Assembly (NCBI GenBank): GCA_019454185.1
Contig: CP075368.1
Coordinates: 2,521,649-2,585,648 of the forward strand
Source: Phycisphaeraceae bacterium
GTDB lineage: Bacteria > Planctomycetota > Phycisphaerae > Phycisphaerales > UBA1924
Direction: 5' to 3'
DNA length: 64,000 nt
In this document: one piece after another, positions 46,744 through 54,219 of the stretch
How the letters are laid out: each line of letters begins with the position of its first letter
Position numbering within the stretch: position 1 is the stretch's first letter
Made by a program: the position numbers and the translations under genes
Notes under the pieces: model-generated
What the model saw: the letters and a program-made list of their open reading frames with translations, nothing else
What the model was told of the DNA's origin: nothing
Databases searched by the model: none

Positions 46744-47148
46744 ATGTCAGCCAACGTCGCCCTCATCCGCGGCATCTACGACGCCTTCTCACGCGGGGAC
46801 ATCGCCGATGTCCTCGGTCGCATGAGCCCCGACATCGTCTGGAACGAGGCCGAGAACTTCCCCTACGCGGACAGAAACCCGTACATCGGGCCACAGGCCG
46901 TCGCTTCGGGCGTCTTCGCCCGCTGCGGCAGCGAGTGGGACGGCTTCGCCGTCGTCGTCGAAGAAATCATCGATGCCGGCGACACGATCGTCGTCACCGG
47001 CCGCTACAAGGGCCGCTACAAGGCCACCGGCACCGAGCAGAACACGCAGATGGCCCACATCTGGCGCATCGCCGGAGGCAAGGCCGTTCGATTCCAGCAG
47101 CACGCCGACACGCTCCACGTCGCGAGGGTCACGGGCACTGTCTCCTGA
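46744..47148 (+). CDS. NTF2/SnoaL-like domain protein
   Basis: 134 residues with the cone-shaped alpha+beta fold of the SnoaL/NTF2-like family. MSANVALIRGIYDAFSRGDIADVLGRMSPDIVWNE is the usual helix start, and AHIWRIAGGKAVRFQQHADT is the central beta-strand pair. Members act as small-molecule isomerases, hydrolases or binding proteins; the substrate is unknown. It begins 43 bases after ychF and may be cotranscribed. A decayed copy of its 3' end lies at 48410-48508. Confidence 0.85.
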   Translation: MSANVALIRGIYDAFSRGDIADVLGRMSPDIVWNEAENFPYADRNPYIGPQAVASGVFARCGSEWDGFAVVVEEIIDAGDTIVVTGRYKGRYKATGTEQNTQMAHIWRIAGGKAVRFQQHADTLHVARVTGTVS

Positions 47149-47217
47149 AGTGAACAGCGGTCGAGCCCCTGTGGCAATGTCCGGAGCGTCGACAGGACGA
47201 GTGCGGCCTACGTCGCC

Positions 47218-48276
47218 TCAACACCCCTGCCCGAACGCATCAAAGAAGTCCAGGAAGTCAAGGATGTCGACGAACGTGTCGCCGTTGAAGTCGGCGTTGC
47301 CGATCTGGCCGCACGGCCCCGCCTGGTTCATGCACGCCGCGAAATCGTCGAAAAAGTCCAGGAAATCCAGGATGTCAACGAGACAGTCCCGGTTGTAGTT
47401 TGCACTGCACTCCGGATTGAACCCGCGCACCGCCAGGACACGATCTCCGCCGCCAAACGTTGAGAACAGGAAGTCACCCGTCACCGGGTCACGAGTCCCG
47501 CCCTCGGCCCCCGACAGCCCGCTCATGAAGACCCTCGCCGACGATGGGATCGGATCTCCGTTCCCGTCCGCCTCGTAAGCAACCACAACTCCCGCAGCCC
47601 AAAGACTCACGAGGATGCTATCTGCACCGAAGAGGGTCGCGTCCGCCTCGACGTAGACAATGCCCTCAGGCCCGCCGCTGAGTGAGATCGCGTTTGTTGG
47701 TGCGGAAATATCAAAGGTGCCCAGACCATCGGCAGCAATCGTTGCGTCGTGCCAGACGCTCGAATTGTATGGGAAGACCTTCAGCCGTCCCTCGCCGGCA
47801 AAGCCCGACGGCACCAATGTCGCCGCGCCCACGGAGGCCGTGAATCCCAGCGGCGACAACGACACATCCTTATCCGGGGAATTTGAGCCGGGCATGATCT
47901 GTCCGATGCTGTTCATGCTGTAGCGCGTGAAGAACAGCACGCCGTCCGGGCCGTAGAACAGACCCCCGTCGATGTTCGGGGCCGCCGCATGAACCGTCGA
48001 AGCAGCGCCGAACCCGGTGATCTTGCCGCTCCCATCGCGCAGCACCGGCACCGCATAGATCTGCGCGCCGGGTTGATTCGCTGATCCGCCGATCAACAAC
48101 GTGTCCGGATCGCCCAGTTTGAACACCAGTCCTCCGAGCGGCGAAGGAACACCAGGCGGACTCCCCAGATCCGCGTAGCGATACGCGCACTCAAAGTCCG
48201 GGCCGAAGGTCTGCCCATGAGCACCGGCTGCGGTCGTAGCAACAACACCCGAAAGCAGCATCGCTCGGTATAACAT
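47218..48276 (-). CDS. exported protein with planctomycete dockerin-like GC tail
   Basis: 352 residues from the ATG at 48276. Signal peptide (MLYRAMLLSGVVATTAAGAHG). The middle looks like a beta-propeller or similar beta protein (GLFYGPDGVLFFTRYSMNSIGQI, GGPEGIVYVEADATLFGAD). The C-terminal ~62 residues carry two EF-hand-like repeats: NYNRDCLVDILDFLDFFDDF and DFNGDTFVDILDFLDFFDAF, ending FGQGC. This is the dockerin-type anchoring tail common in Phycisphaerae. It sits between the NTF2-like gene and its pseudogene copy, on the opposite strand. Function of the body is unknown. Confidence 0.85.
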   Translation of the reverse strand: MLYRAMLLSGVVATTAAGAHGQTFGPDFECAYRYADLGSPPGVPSPLGGLVFKLGDPDTLLIGGSANQPGAQIYAVPVLRDGSGKITGFGAASTVHAAAPNIDGGLFYGPDGVLFFTRYSMNSIGQIMPGSNSPDKDVSLSPLGFTASVGAATLVPSGFAGEGRLKVFPYNSSVWHDATIAADGLGTFDISAPTNAISLSGGPEGIVYVEADATLFGADSILVSLWAAGVVVAYEADGNGDPIPSSARVFMSGLSGAEGGTRDPVTGDFLFSTFGGGDRVLAVRGFNPECSANYNRDCLVDILDFLDFFDDFAACMNQAGPCGQIGNADFNGDTFVDILDFLDFFDAFGQGC

Positions 48277-48321
48277 CGCTCTCCCTATCTCCCCACGCAG
48301 ACTCTTGGTGCCGAGTATACA

Positions 48322-48427
48322 ACGTCGCATCTCAGATACAACGATTCTCTACGTCGCATGGCGCTGATATCTCACCATACTTGACGCTATCGGACCTACT
48401 CGAACCTTGCTCAAGAACACGTCGCAT
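48322..48427. repeat. three copies of a 9-bp motif ACGTCGCAT
   Basis: Direct copies at 48322-48330, 48351-48359 and 48419-48427 lie upstream of the dockerin-type gene (which reads leftward from 48276). Spacing is 29 and 68 bases. They could be binding sites of one regulator; no palindrome is present. Confidence 0.4.
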
Positions 48428-48508
48428 CTTGTCCGGGGCGACGCCGTTCGATTCCAGCAATACGCCGACACGCTCCACATCGCGAGGGTCACGGGCGCAA
48501 AGTCCTGA
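48410..48508 (+). pseudogene. 3' remnant of a second NTF2/SnoaL-like gene
   Basis: The last ~65 bases match the end of the gene at 46744-47148 at most positions (about 57 of 65), in the same frame: AVRFQQYADTLHIARVTG versus AVRFQQHADTLHVARVTG, both with a nearby stop. Differences at the protein level are conservative (His to Tyr, Val to Ile). Upstream similarity fades after about ten codons, and there is no start. A duplicated gene probably lost its 5' part. Confidence 0.65.
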
Positions 48509-48521
48509 CGAGATCGACACG

Positions 48522-48557
48522 AACGAACAAGGGGCGTGCCCGCACCGGACACGCCCC
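48522..48557 (-). terminator. rho-independent terminator of the Bax-inhibitor-like gene
   Basis: GGGGCGTG (48531-48538) pairs with CACGCCCC (48550-48557); on the minus strand it is followed by TTGTTCGTT. It lies 38 bases past the stop at 48596. Confidence 0.6.
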
Positions 48558-48595
48558 CGAATCAACAACGCAATCGTCGCTCACCTCACCGGCGA

Positions 48596-49444
48596 TCACT
48601 CTCTGCTGGCAAACAGCTTGTAGAGCAGGATCACGATCTCGATGTAGAGCCAGATCACCGTCGCGATGATCGCGTGCCCCGCAACCCACTCGTAGTGCTT
48701 CGGCAGCTTGTTCTCAACGCCATCCAAGACGCTGCTGAACACCATCGCGACATTCAACGACGCGACCACCACCACGAAGATCGAGAACCCGATCCCGATC
48801 ATCCCGTACCCGTGAATGAACGGGATGCCGATCCCGAAGATCCGCAGGATCCACCCGGCCAGATACACGAACATGATCCCGCCTGTGATGCCGGTGATCA
48901 CCTTCGCCGCCGTGCCGCCGATCCGCAGAACTCCCGTGCCCGTCGCCAGCGCGATCGCGCCGACCACGCCGAACGTCAGCAGCATCGCCTGAAAGATCAG
49001 CCCCGAACCGAGCCGGATCGCCTCGGCCGTCGTCAACGTCCCGGTCGCGCCCAGAACCCCGGGGTTCTGCGCCAGCTTCGCGCCGACCGCAATCGCGATC
49101 GCGAACGAGATGAACGCCGCCCACGCCCCGCTCCCCATCGACAGAACCGGACCGATGAACCTCGCCACCTCCGGCTTCGAGTTGATGATCATCGAGCCGA
49201 TCCACGACAGCGCGATCAATCCCAGCCCGATCGGGATGCTCAGCCCCTGGGGCAGGATCCCACGCGACATCAGCGACCACGCCACCAACGCGCCCGTACA
49301 CGCGAACGCCAGGTTGATGAACGTCTTGCTCACCGTCCCCGCGACCGTCATATGGGCCGCGGCTTCCTGCTTCATCACACCCAACTGCTCCCACGTCATG
49401 GGCTGCTCGAAGGGCTTCATTGCCGGACTGCTCGATCTCAACAT
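48596..49444 (-). CDS. Bax inhibitor-1/YccA family membrane protein
   Basis: 282 residues from the ATG at 49444 with GGGAGG seven bases upstream. About seven predicted helices. The start (EQLGVMKQEAAAHMTVAGTVSKTFINL) and GITGGIMFVYLAGWILRIFG resemble the BI-1-like/YccA (BaxI) membrane family. The C-terminal charged DGVENKLPKHYEWVAGHAI segment has conserved Asp/Glu residues. Bacterial members are calcium-leak or stress-related proteins; the role here is unknown. It is divergent from the small lipoprotein gene and has an extended -10 promoter. Confidence 0.85.
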   Translation of the reverse strand: MLRSSSPAMKPFEQPMTWEQLGVMKQEAAAHMTVAGTVSKTFINLAFACTGALVAWSLMSRGILPQGLSIPIGLGLIALSWIGSMIINSKPEVARFIGPVLSMGSGAWAAFISFAIAIAVGAKLAQNPGVLGATGTLTTAEAIRLGSGLIFQAMLLTFGVVGAIALATGTGVLRIGGTAAKVITGITGGIMFVYLAGWILRIFGIGIPFIHGYGMIGIGFSIFVVVVASLNVAMVFSSVLDGVENKLPKHYEWVAGHAIIATVIWLYIEIVILLYKLFASRE

Positions 49445-49495
49445 CGGAAGGCCTCCCTGAAAGAAGGCGGGCATCGCTCTGCCCGCACCACAGAG

Positions 49496-49504
49496 TTTAT
49501 ACCA
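49496..49504 (-). promoter_or_regulatory. extended -10 promoter of the Bax-inhibitor-like gene
   Basis: On the minus strand TGGTATAAA (49504-49496) is an extended -10 (TG-N-TATAAA) without a good -35. The leader after it contains a small GCGGGC/GCCCGC hairpin before the GGGAGG ribosome binding site. Confidence 0.5.
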
Positions 49505-49746
49505 AAACCCTACGAGTACGACGCACCTGTGTTCGCTCTTTATTCGGACATCTCGGTCCTGATCGCTCCGAGAACTCCCATCCCGAGAAAGAGTCGTCCA
49601 AACTCCTGACCCAACCCCAGATTCCGCTGGCAAACCCGAATCCCTGTGTCATCCTCTGATACGGTCCAGACCCACGGACAGGGTCGGAGACTCCCGCCAC
49701 GGCTGGCCCCAAGACTTGACTGGTTCGCCACCGCGAGAGGGCCGGC

Positions 49747-50145
49747 ATGCTCGTATCCACCCCAGAACGCCGCCTGCACGCGTGCGCACACCTTGCGCTG
49801 CTCGCGCTCCTCTCATCCCTCCTCGGATGCGGCACGTCCGTCCCCACGCGACGGGCCTCGCTCGCCCCATCCGGATCAGGCGACTCATGGCACGCCGTCC
49901 TCCCCAGCCCCGAGGCCTACCCCGAAGACGAGATCATCCCCGGCGATCCGCTCTACGCCCGACGCGATTCCGCGCTCGCCATCCGCTCGGAACCCGTCGC
50001 CGACGCCCTCAGAGACTCATGGCCCTCTTCGGAGCGTCCATCGCTCTCCAACACGCGCCGCATCCACGTCGGACGCCAGCCCGAGACCGTGGTCTACTTC
50101 CGGCGCGATGCGGACCGTCGCACATACAGGACCTACGCGCGATAA
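49747..50145 (+). CDS. small predicted lipoprotein
   Basis: 132 residues. The N-terminal signal has a lipobox SLLGC with Cys28. The remainder is Pro/Ser/Arg-rich with DSWHAVLPSPEAYPEDEIIPGDPLYARRDSALAIRSEP; no family is recognised. It is convergent with the Fur-like gene, 28 bases apart. Confidence 0.7.
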   Translation: MLVSTPERRLHACAHLALLALLSSLLGCGTSVPTRRASLAPSGSGDSWHAVLPSPEAYPEDEIIPGDPLYARRDSALAIRSEPVADALRDSWPSSERPSLSNTRRIHVGRQPETVVYFRRDADRRTYRTYAR

Positions 50146-50173
50146 CACCCCCACCCGCACGATACACACGCCC

Positions 50174-50653
50174 TCACGCCCTGCCCGTCGCGAAGATCGT
50201 GAATCGATGGCCCTCGGGACGCAGCCCGCGCTCGGCGCAGATCCGATCTCGAATCGCCGCAATCTCCGGGATCGAGATCGTCTCCACGCGGTTCGAGTCC
50301 ACGCAGATGATCATCTCCGTCGGCTCGCGCCCGTACACCAACTGGTAATGCGCCTGGTCAGAATCGATCGGCACCCGCTGGATGATCCCCGCCTCGAGCA
50401 TCAACTTGAGCGTCCGGTACACCGTCGCCTTCGAGACACGATGCCCGCCCGACCTCAGCCGCTCAATCAGCCGATCCGCCTCAAAGATCCCGTCGAACCC
50501 GATGATCGTGTCCAGCACACGCGCACGCTCCGGCGTGTACTTCAGCCCCTCACCCTTCAGCGTGCGCCGAAAGACAGCGCAGAGCGGCTCGATGATCTCA
50601 AGCCGAGGCGCACCGCTCGAGCCCGACTCGCCGGTTCCGACGGACTTTGGCAT
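50174..50653 (-). CDS. Fur-family transcriptional regulator with degenerate metal sites
   Basis: 159 residues from the ATG at 50653; ATGs at 50668 and 50692 are also possible because no clear ribosome binding site decides. The winged-helix DNA-binding domain is intact: YTPERARVLDTI, the recognition helix VSKATVYRTLKLMLEAGI. In the dimerisation domain, the Fur sequence H-H-D-H-L-I-C-x-x-C is replaced by PTEMIICVDS: the His ligands become Pro, Thr and Met, and the second Cys becomes Ser120. The C-terminal Cys pair is also absent. The fold is clearly Fur but metal sensing as in Fur, Zur or PerR is doubtful. Target genes are not known. Confidence 0.87.
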   Translation of the reverse strand: MPKSVGTGESGSSGAPRLEIIEPLCAVFRRTLKGEGLKYTPERARVLDTIIGFDGIFEADRLIERLRSGGHRVSKATVYRTLKLMLEAGIIQRVPIDSDQAHYQLVYGREPTEMIICVDSNRVETISIPEIAAIRDRICAERGLRPEGHRFTIFATGRA

Positions 50654-50797
50654 GGGTTTCAGAGGCATGCGCGGGAATGGTAGCGTGGGCATGCGTTCAA
50701 TAGAGCCGACGAACCCCCCCCACACCCGACCCACCACGCCCTACCCCCCCACACCAGAACACCATAAGACGCTCAGCCGCATCAAACCGGCTTCAAC

Positions 50798-53083
50798 ATG
50801 GACCGGCCCACGACCGACACACCCCGACCACCCCGGCGCGCCCTGCCGCGCTGGGCTCTCGTCGCGCCCGCCCTCCTCCTCGGTGTCGCCCTCATCGCCG
50901 GCATCGGACCCGACCACGGACCATTCGTCGGAGCCGCGGCCGTCGCCCTCACGCTCATCGATGCCGGCCCGCTCGCCGCTGCATACACCCTCGCATCCGC
51001 GGGATGGGGCATGCTCCTCGCGCCGCTCCTGCTCGGCCGATACACCCCGGGCGAACCCGATCCCGAACGCCGATGGCTCACGCTCCTCCTCGGGCTCGGA
51101 ACCATGCTCACCCTCAGCCACCTGCTCGGCTGGCTCGTGGGCTGGCGCGGAGCCGCAGGCAGAGCCGCAACGCTCGCGCCCATCGGCATCGGCATCCTCG
51201 CGTTCCTGCTTCTCACACTGCGCGAACTCCGCGACTCGATGACCCGCCAAGCCCCCGCACCCACCATCCCGCGCCTCCGCATCTCCACGCTCTGCTCGTG
51301 CGCCGGTATCGCGGTCCTCATCGTCGCCTCGTGCAGCACACCCGGCCTCCTCTGGGACAGCGAGTTCGGCGGCTTCGACGCCCTCTCCTACCACCTCCAA
51401 CTCCCCCGCGAGTGGCTCGAACGAGGCAGACTCACCCCGCTCACTCACAACGTCTACTCATACCTCCCCTCCGCCATCGAGAGCGCATACACGCACCTCG
51501 GCGCACTCCGAAGGGGCATGCTCGCCGGCTCCGGCGCGCCCCTCATCGCCTCCCAACTCCTCCACGCCGCCATCACGGTGCTCGCCGCAGGCCTCATCGG
51601 TCGCTGCTGCGACGCCGCGGCACGCATGGCCGCTCTCGACGACCGCGCCCGCGCCGCCGCACGCATGACCGGCTGGGCCCTCACACTCGTCACCCCCTGG
51701 ACCATCGTGGTCGGCTCCCTCGCGTACAACGAGATGGGCGTGCTGGCCTTCGGAGCCGGCGCAATCCTCATCTCCACACGCACCACCCTCTCGGTCCCCC
51801 GCCGCTCGGCGATCTGCGCCTTCTTCGTCGGCATGGCATGCTGCTGCAAGCCGACAGCGCTCTTCATGGTCGGCCCCGTGGCTGCGCTCATGCTCGCCGC
51901 TCTCACACCCGCGCGCTCATGGACACGCGCGATCCTCCCCGGGCTTCTCGTCGGCTCTCTCACGCTCGCCCCCTTCCTCGTCAGAAACTGGCTGCACGGC
52001 GGGAACCCCGTCTTCCCGCACATGCACGCGCTCTTCGGCAATGCCCACTGGAACACCGAGCAGTTCGCCCGCTACCTCGGCGCACACCACACCGATCTCC
52101 CGCTCGCCGATCGCCTCTCGCTCCTCGTCTGGCCCCAGACCGGCGACCCCGCCCGCCCCACAGCCCCCGTGCAGCGAGGTCTGCTCCACGAGCAGTTCTT
52201 CGCGTTTCTCCCGCTCGTACTGCTCGCCTGCGCCGGCATGATCCTCTCTCGATGGAGACGCCGCCTCCTCAAACCCCTCATCCTCTTCTCCATCGGCGCG
52301 ATGCTGCAGCTCATCGCGTGGCTCAGCGTGACACACCTCCAGTCGCGCTTCCTCGTCCCCCTTCTCCTGACCGGCGTGCCGCTCGTCGGTCTTGCGATGG
52401 CCATGGCCGTCAGCGAGCACACCATCCTCTCCGCCGCACCCCCGACTGGCGAGGCCGCCACACGACGCCGATCGATCCGCATCCGCCGACGCGCCCTGAT
52501 GGCCTCGATCAACGCGGGGCTCCTCATACAGGCGGCGTGGCTCCTCCTCCTCTTCGCCCAGCAGGGGCGAGGCAATCCCAACGCGCTCCTCCTGGTCACA
52601 CCCGCCCATCTCACCGGCGAGGCCTTCCGACTCGAACGCGAGCGAGCCAAGGACACCCTGACGATCGACGACAACCTCTCACCCGCCGGCTTCATCAACC
52701 TCGCAATTCCCTCAGACGATCGCCTCGCGCCCCGCGTGCTCTACCTGCTCGGCGACTCCACACCCCTCTACTTCCCGACGCCCCTGCTCTACCACACGAC
52801 ATACGACGCCTCGCCGCTCGGCGAGTTGATGGCCATCTACCCGAACAATCCCGACGAGTGGGCGCGAACCCTCTGGGGCATGGGCATCCGATACGTCCTC
52901 CTCAACGTCGCCGAACTCGATCGCCTCCGCAATCGCTCCGGCTGGTACGATCCCCGCGTGACGCCCGAGGCCGCCAAGTCATTCCTCGACTCCCACGCCG
53001 ATCTCCTCCGCGCGTGGCCCGCCTCCGGCCAGGGGCTCTACCTGCTCCGCCCCCCCGCGCCGCGCCCAGGAGCCGGCGCGTGA
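50798..53083 (+). CDS. polytopic membrane protein, GT-C glycosyltransferase-like
   Basis: 761 residues with about twelve hydrophobic helices, mostly in the first 580 residues, and a soluble C-terminal region. The segment WDSEFGGFDALSYHLQLPREWLERGRL (about residues 186-212) has the Asp and Tyr/His pattern found in the first periplasmic loop of GT-C enzymes that use polyprenyl-phosphate sugars. I cannot assign a specific substrate. The stop overlaps the flippase-like GTG as GTGA. A role in glycan or lipid-linked sugar assembly is inferred from the pairing. Confidence 0.75.
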   Translation: MDRPTTDTPRPPRRALPRWALVAPALLLGVALIAGIGPDHGPFVGAAAVALTLIDAGPLAAAYTLASAGWGMLLAPLLLGRYTPGEPDPERRWLTLLLGLGTMLTLSHLLGWLVGWRGAAGRAATLAPIGIGILAFLLLTLRELRDSMTRQAPAPTIPRLRISTLCSCAGIAVLIVASCSTPGLLWDSEFGGFDALSYHLQLPREWLERGRLTPLTHNVYSYLPSAIESAYTHLGALRRGMLAGSGAPLIASQLLHAAITVLAAGLIGRCCDAAARMAALDDRARAAARMTGWALTLVTPWTIVVGSLAYNEMGVLAFGAGAILISTRTTLSVPRRSAICAFFVGMACCCKPTALFMVGPVAALMLAALTPARSWTRAILPGLLVGSLTLAPFLVRNWLHGGNPVFPHMHALFGNAHWNTEQFARYLGAHHTDLPLADRLSLLVWPQTGDPARPTAPVQRGLLHEQFFAFLPLVLLACAGMILSRWRRRLLKPLILFSIGAMLQLIAWLSVTHLQSRFLVPLLLTGVPLVGLAMAMAVSEHTILSAAPPTGEAATRRRSIRIRRRALMASINAGLLIQAAWLLLLFAQQGRGNPNALLLVTPAHLTGEAFRLERERAKDTLTIDDNLSPAGFINLAIPSDDRLAPRVLYLLGDSTPLYFPTPLLYHTTYDASPLGELMAIYPNNPDEWARTLWGMGIRYVLLNVAELDRLRNRSGWYDPRVTPEAAKSFLDSHADLLRAWPASGQGLYLLRPPAPRPGAGA

Positions 53084-54219
53084 ACGACACAAGCCCCGCG
53101 CCGGAACCGACAGCCACCGATCGTCGCATGTCGCCGCGCCGCGTCGTGATCCAGCTCGTCGGATACGCCGCGGGCATCGCCCTGCTTATCTGGTGCGTCT
53201 CCCGCGCTCTCTCACCTGAGAACCGCGAGCAACTCACACGCCTGGCCGACGCCAGCCCCCTCTCCATCGCCCTGCTCTGCGGGCTCTCGATCCTCTCGAT
53301 CGTGCTCAACGGCCTCATCTTCTGGACCGCCGTCCGACCCGTGCAGCGCGTCCCCATCGGCAGCGTCCTCGCCACCAATGCCATCGCCACCGCGCTCAAC
53401 TACGTCCCCTTCAAACTCAGCATGCTCTCGCGCATCCTCATCCACAATCGACGCGACGGCGTCCCGCTCCTCACCATCGGCGGCTGGCTCGGCACGGTTG
53501 TCATCATCCTCGCCGCAACACTCGGCCCCATGGTCGCCATCTCGCTCCATCGCCCCACCGTCGACGGGACATGGCTCGCACTCGTCTCGGGCTCGATGGT
53601 CCTCGCAGCGGGCGCCGTCATCCTCGGTGCGCGGCTCGGGCTCACCTCCCCCGTGCGGCGCATCTCGCGCTCGCTCACGATGCGTACCGCCCTCGGCAGA
53701 CGCTTCCTCGCCTCCTCGATGGAGCCACACATCCTCGACGGCCTCCGCATGATGTCCAGCCCCATCGCCGTCGGCGCGGGCGTCGGGCTCCGCCTCGCGG
53801 ATGTCGTCGCCCAGTCCGCCCGGTTCGTCGTCGCCGCGGGCATCCTCGGCATCACGCTCCAGTTCGACAAGGCCTTCCTGCTCGCCGCCACCTACTTCGG
53901 CATCGGCATCGTCAGCCCCTTCGGCATGCTCGGCACCCGCGAAGCCGGAGCCGCAGGGCTTGCCGACGCGCTCAGCATCCCGAACGCCGGCGCCATCGCC
54001 GCCGTCGTGCTCCTCGTCAGCGCGACCGAGGCGCTCGTCACGATCATCCTCGCCACCGCCGGCGCGATCTACCTCCGACCCATGCGCCTCATGGTGAAGG
54101 AAGTCGCTCGCATCGCCAGCGAAGAAGCCGTGCCGACACCCCCCTCCGCACCCGCTCCCGCCCCACTACCCTCTGCCGATGCGCCTGGCTCTGGCACAAC
54201 TCAACCCGACCATCGGTGA
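53080..54219 (+). CDS. lysylphosphatidylglycerol synthase TM / flippase-like membrane protein
   Basis: 379 residues from a GTG overlapping the previous stop by four bases. About eight helices. Features resemble the UPF0104/LPG-synthase-TM flippase-like family: IVLNGLIFWTAVRPVQ near the start, KLSMLSRILIHNRRDGVP in the middle and GMLGTREAGAAGLADALSI near the end. Members flip lipids or lipid-linked sugars. The C-terminal end (residues ~365-379) overlaps the NadE start by 41 bases, an unusually long overlap. Confidence 0.78.
   Translation: MNDTSPAPEPTATDRRMSPRRVVIQLVGYAAGIALLIWCVSRALSPENREQLTRLADASPLSIALLCGLSILSIVLNGLIFWTAVRPVQRVPIGSVLATNAIATALNYVPFKLSMLSRILIHNRRDGVPLLTIGGWLGTVVIILAATLGPMVAISLHRPTVDGTWLALVSGSMVLAAGAVILGARLGLTSPVRRISRSLTMRTALGRRFLASSMEPHILDGLRMMSSPIAVGAGVGLRLADVVAQSARFVVAAGILGITLQFDKAFLLAATYFGIGIVSPFGMLGTREAGAAGLADALSIPNAGAIAAVVLLVSATEALVTIILATAGAIYLRPMRLMVKEVARIASEEAVPTPPSAPAPAPLPSADAPGSGTTQPDHR

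Noticed and set aside
51004..53079. Very long plus-strand frame upstream of the flippase-like gene
   Set aside because: It is the out-of-frame shadow of the GT-C-like gene: extreme Arg/Pro/His composition. Only its last 380 codons, from the GTG at 53080, are coding.
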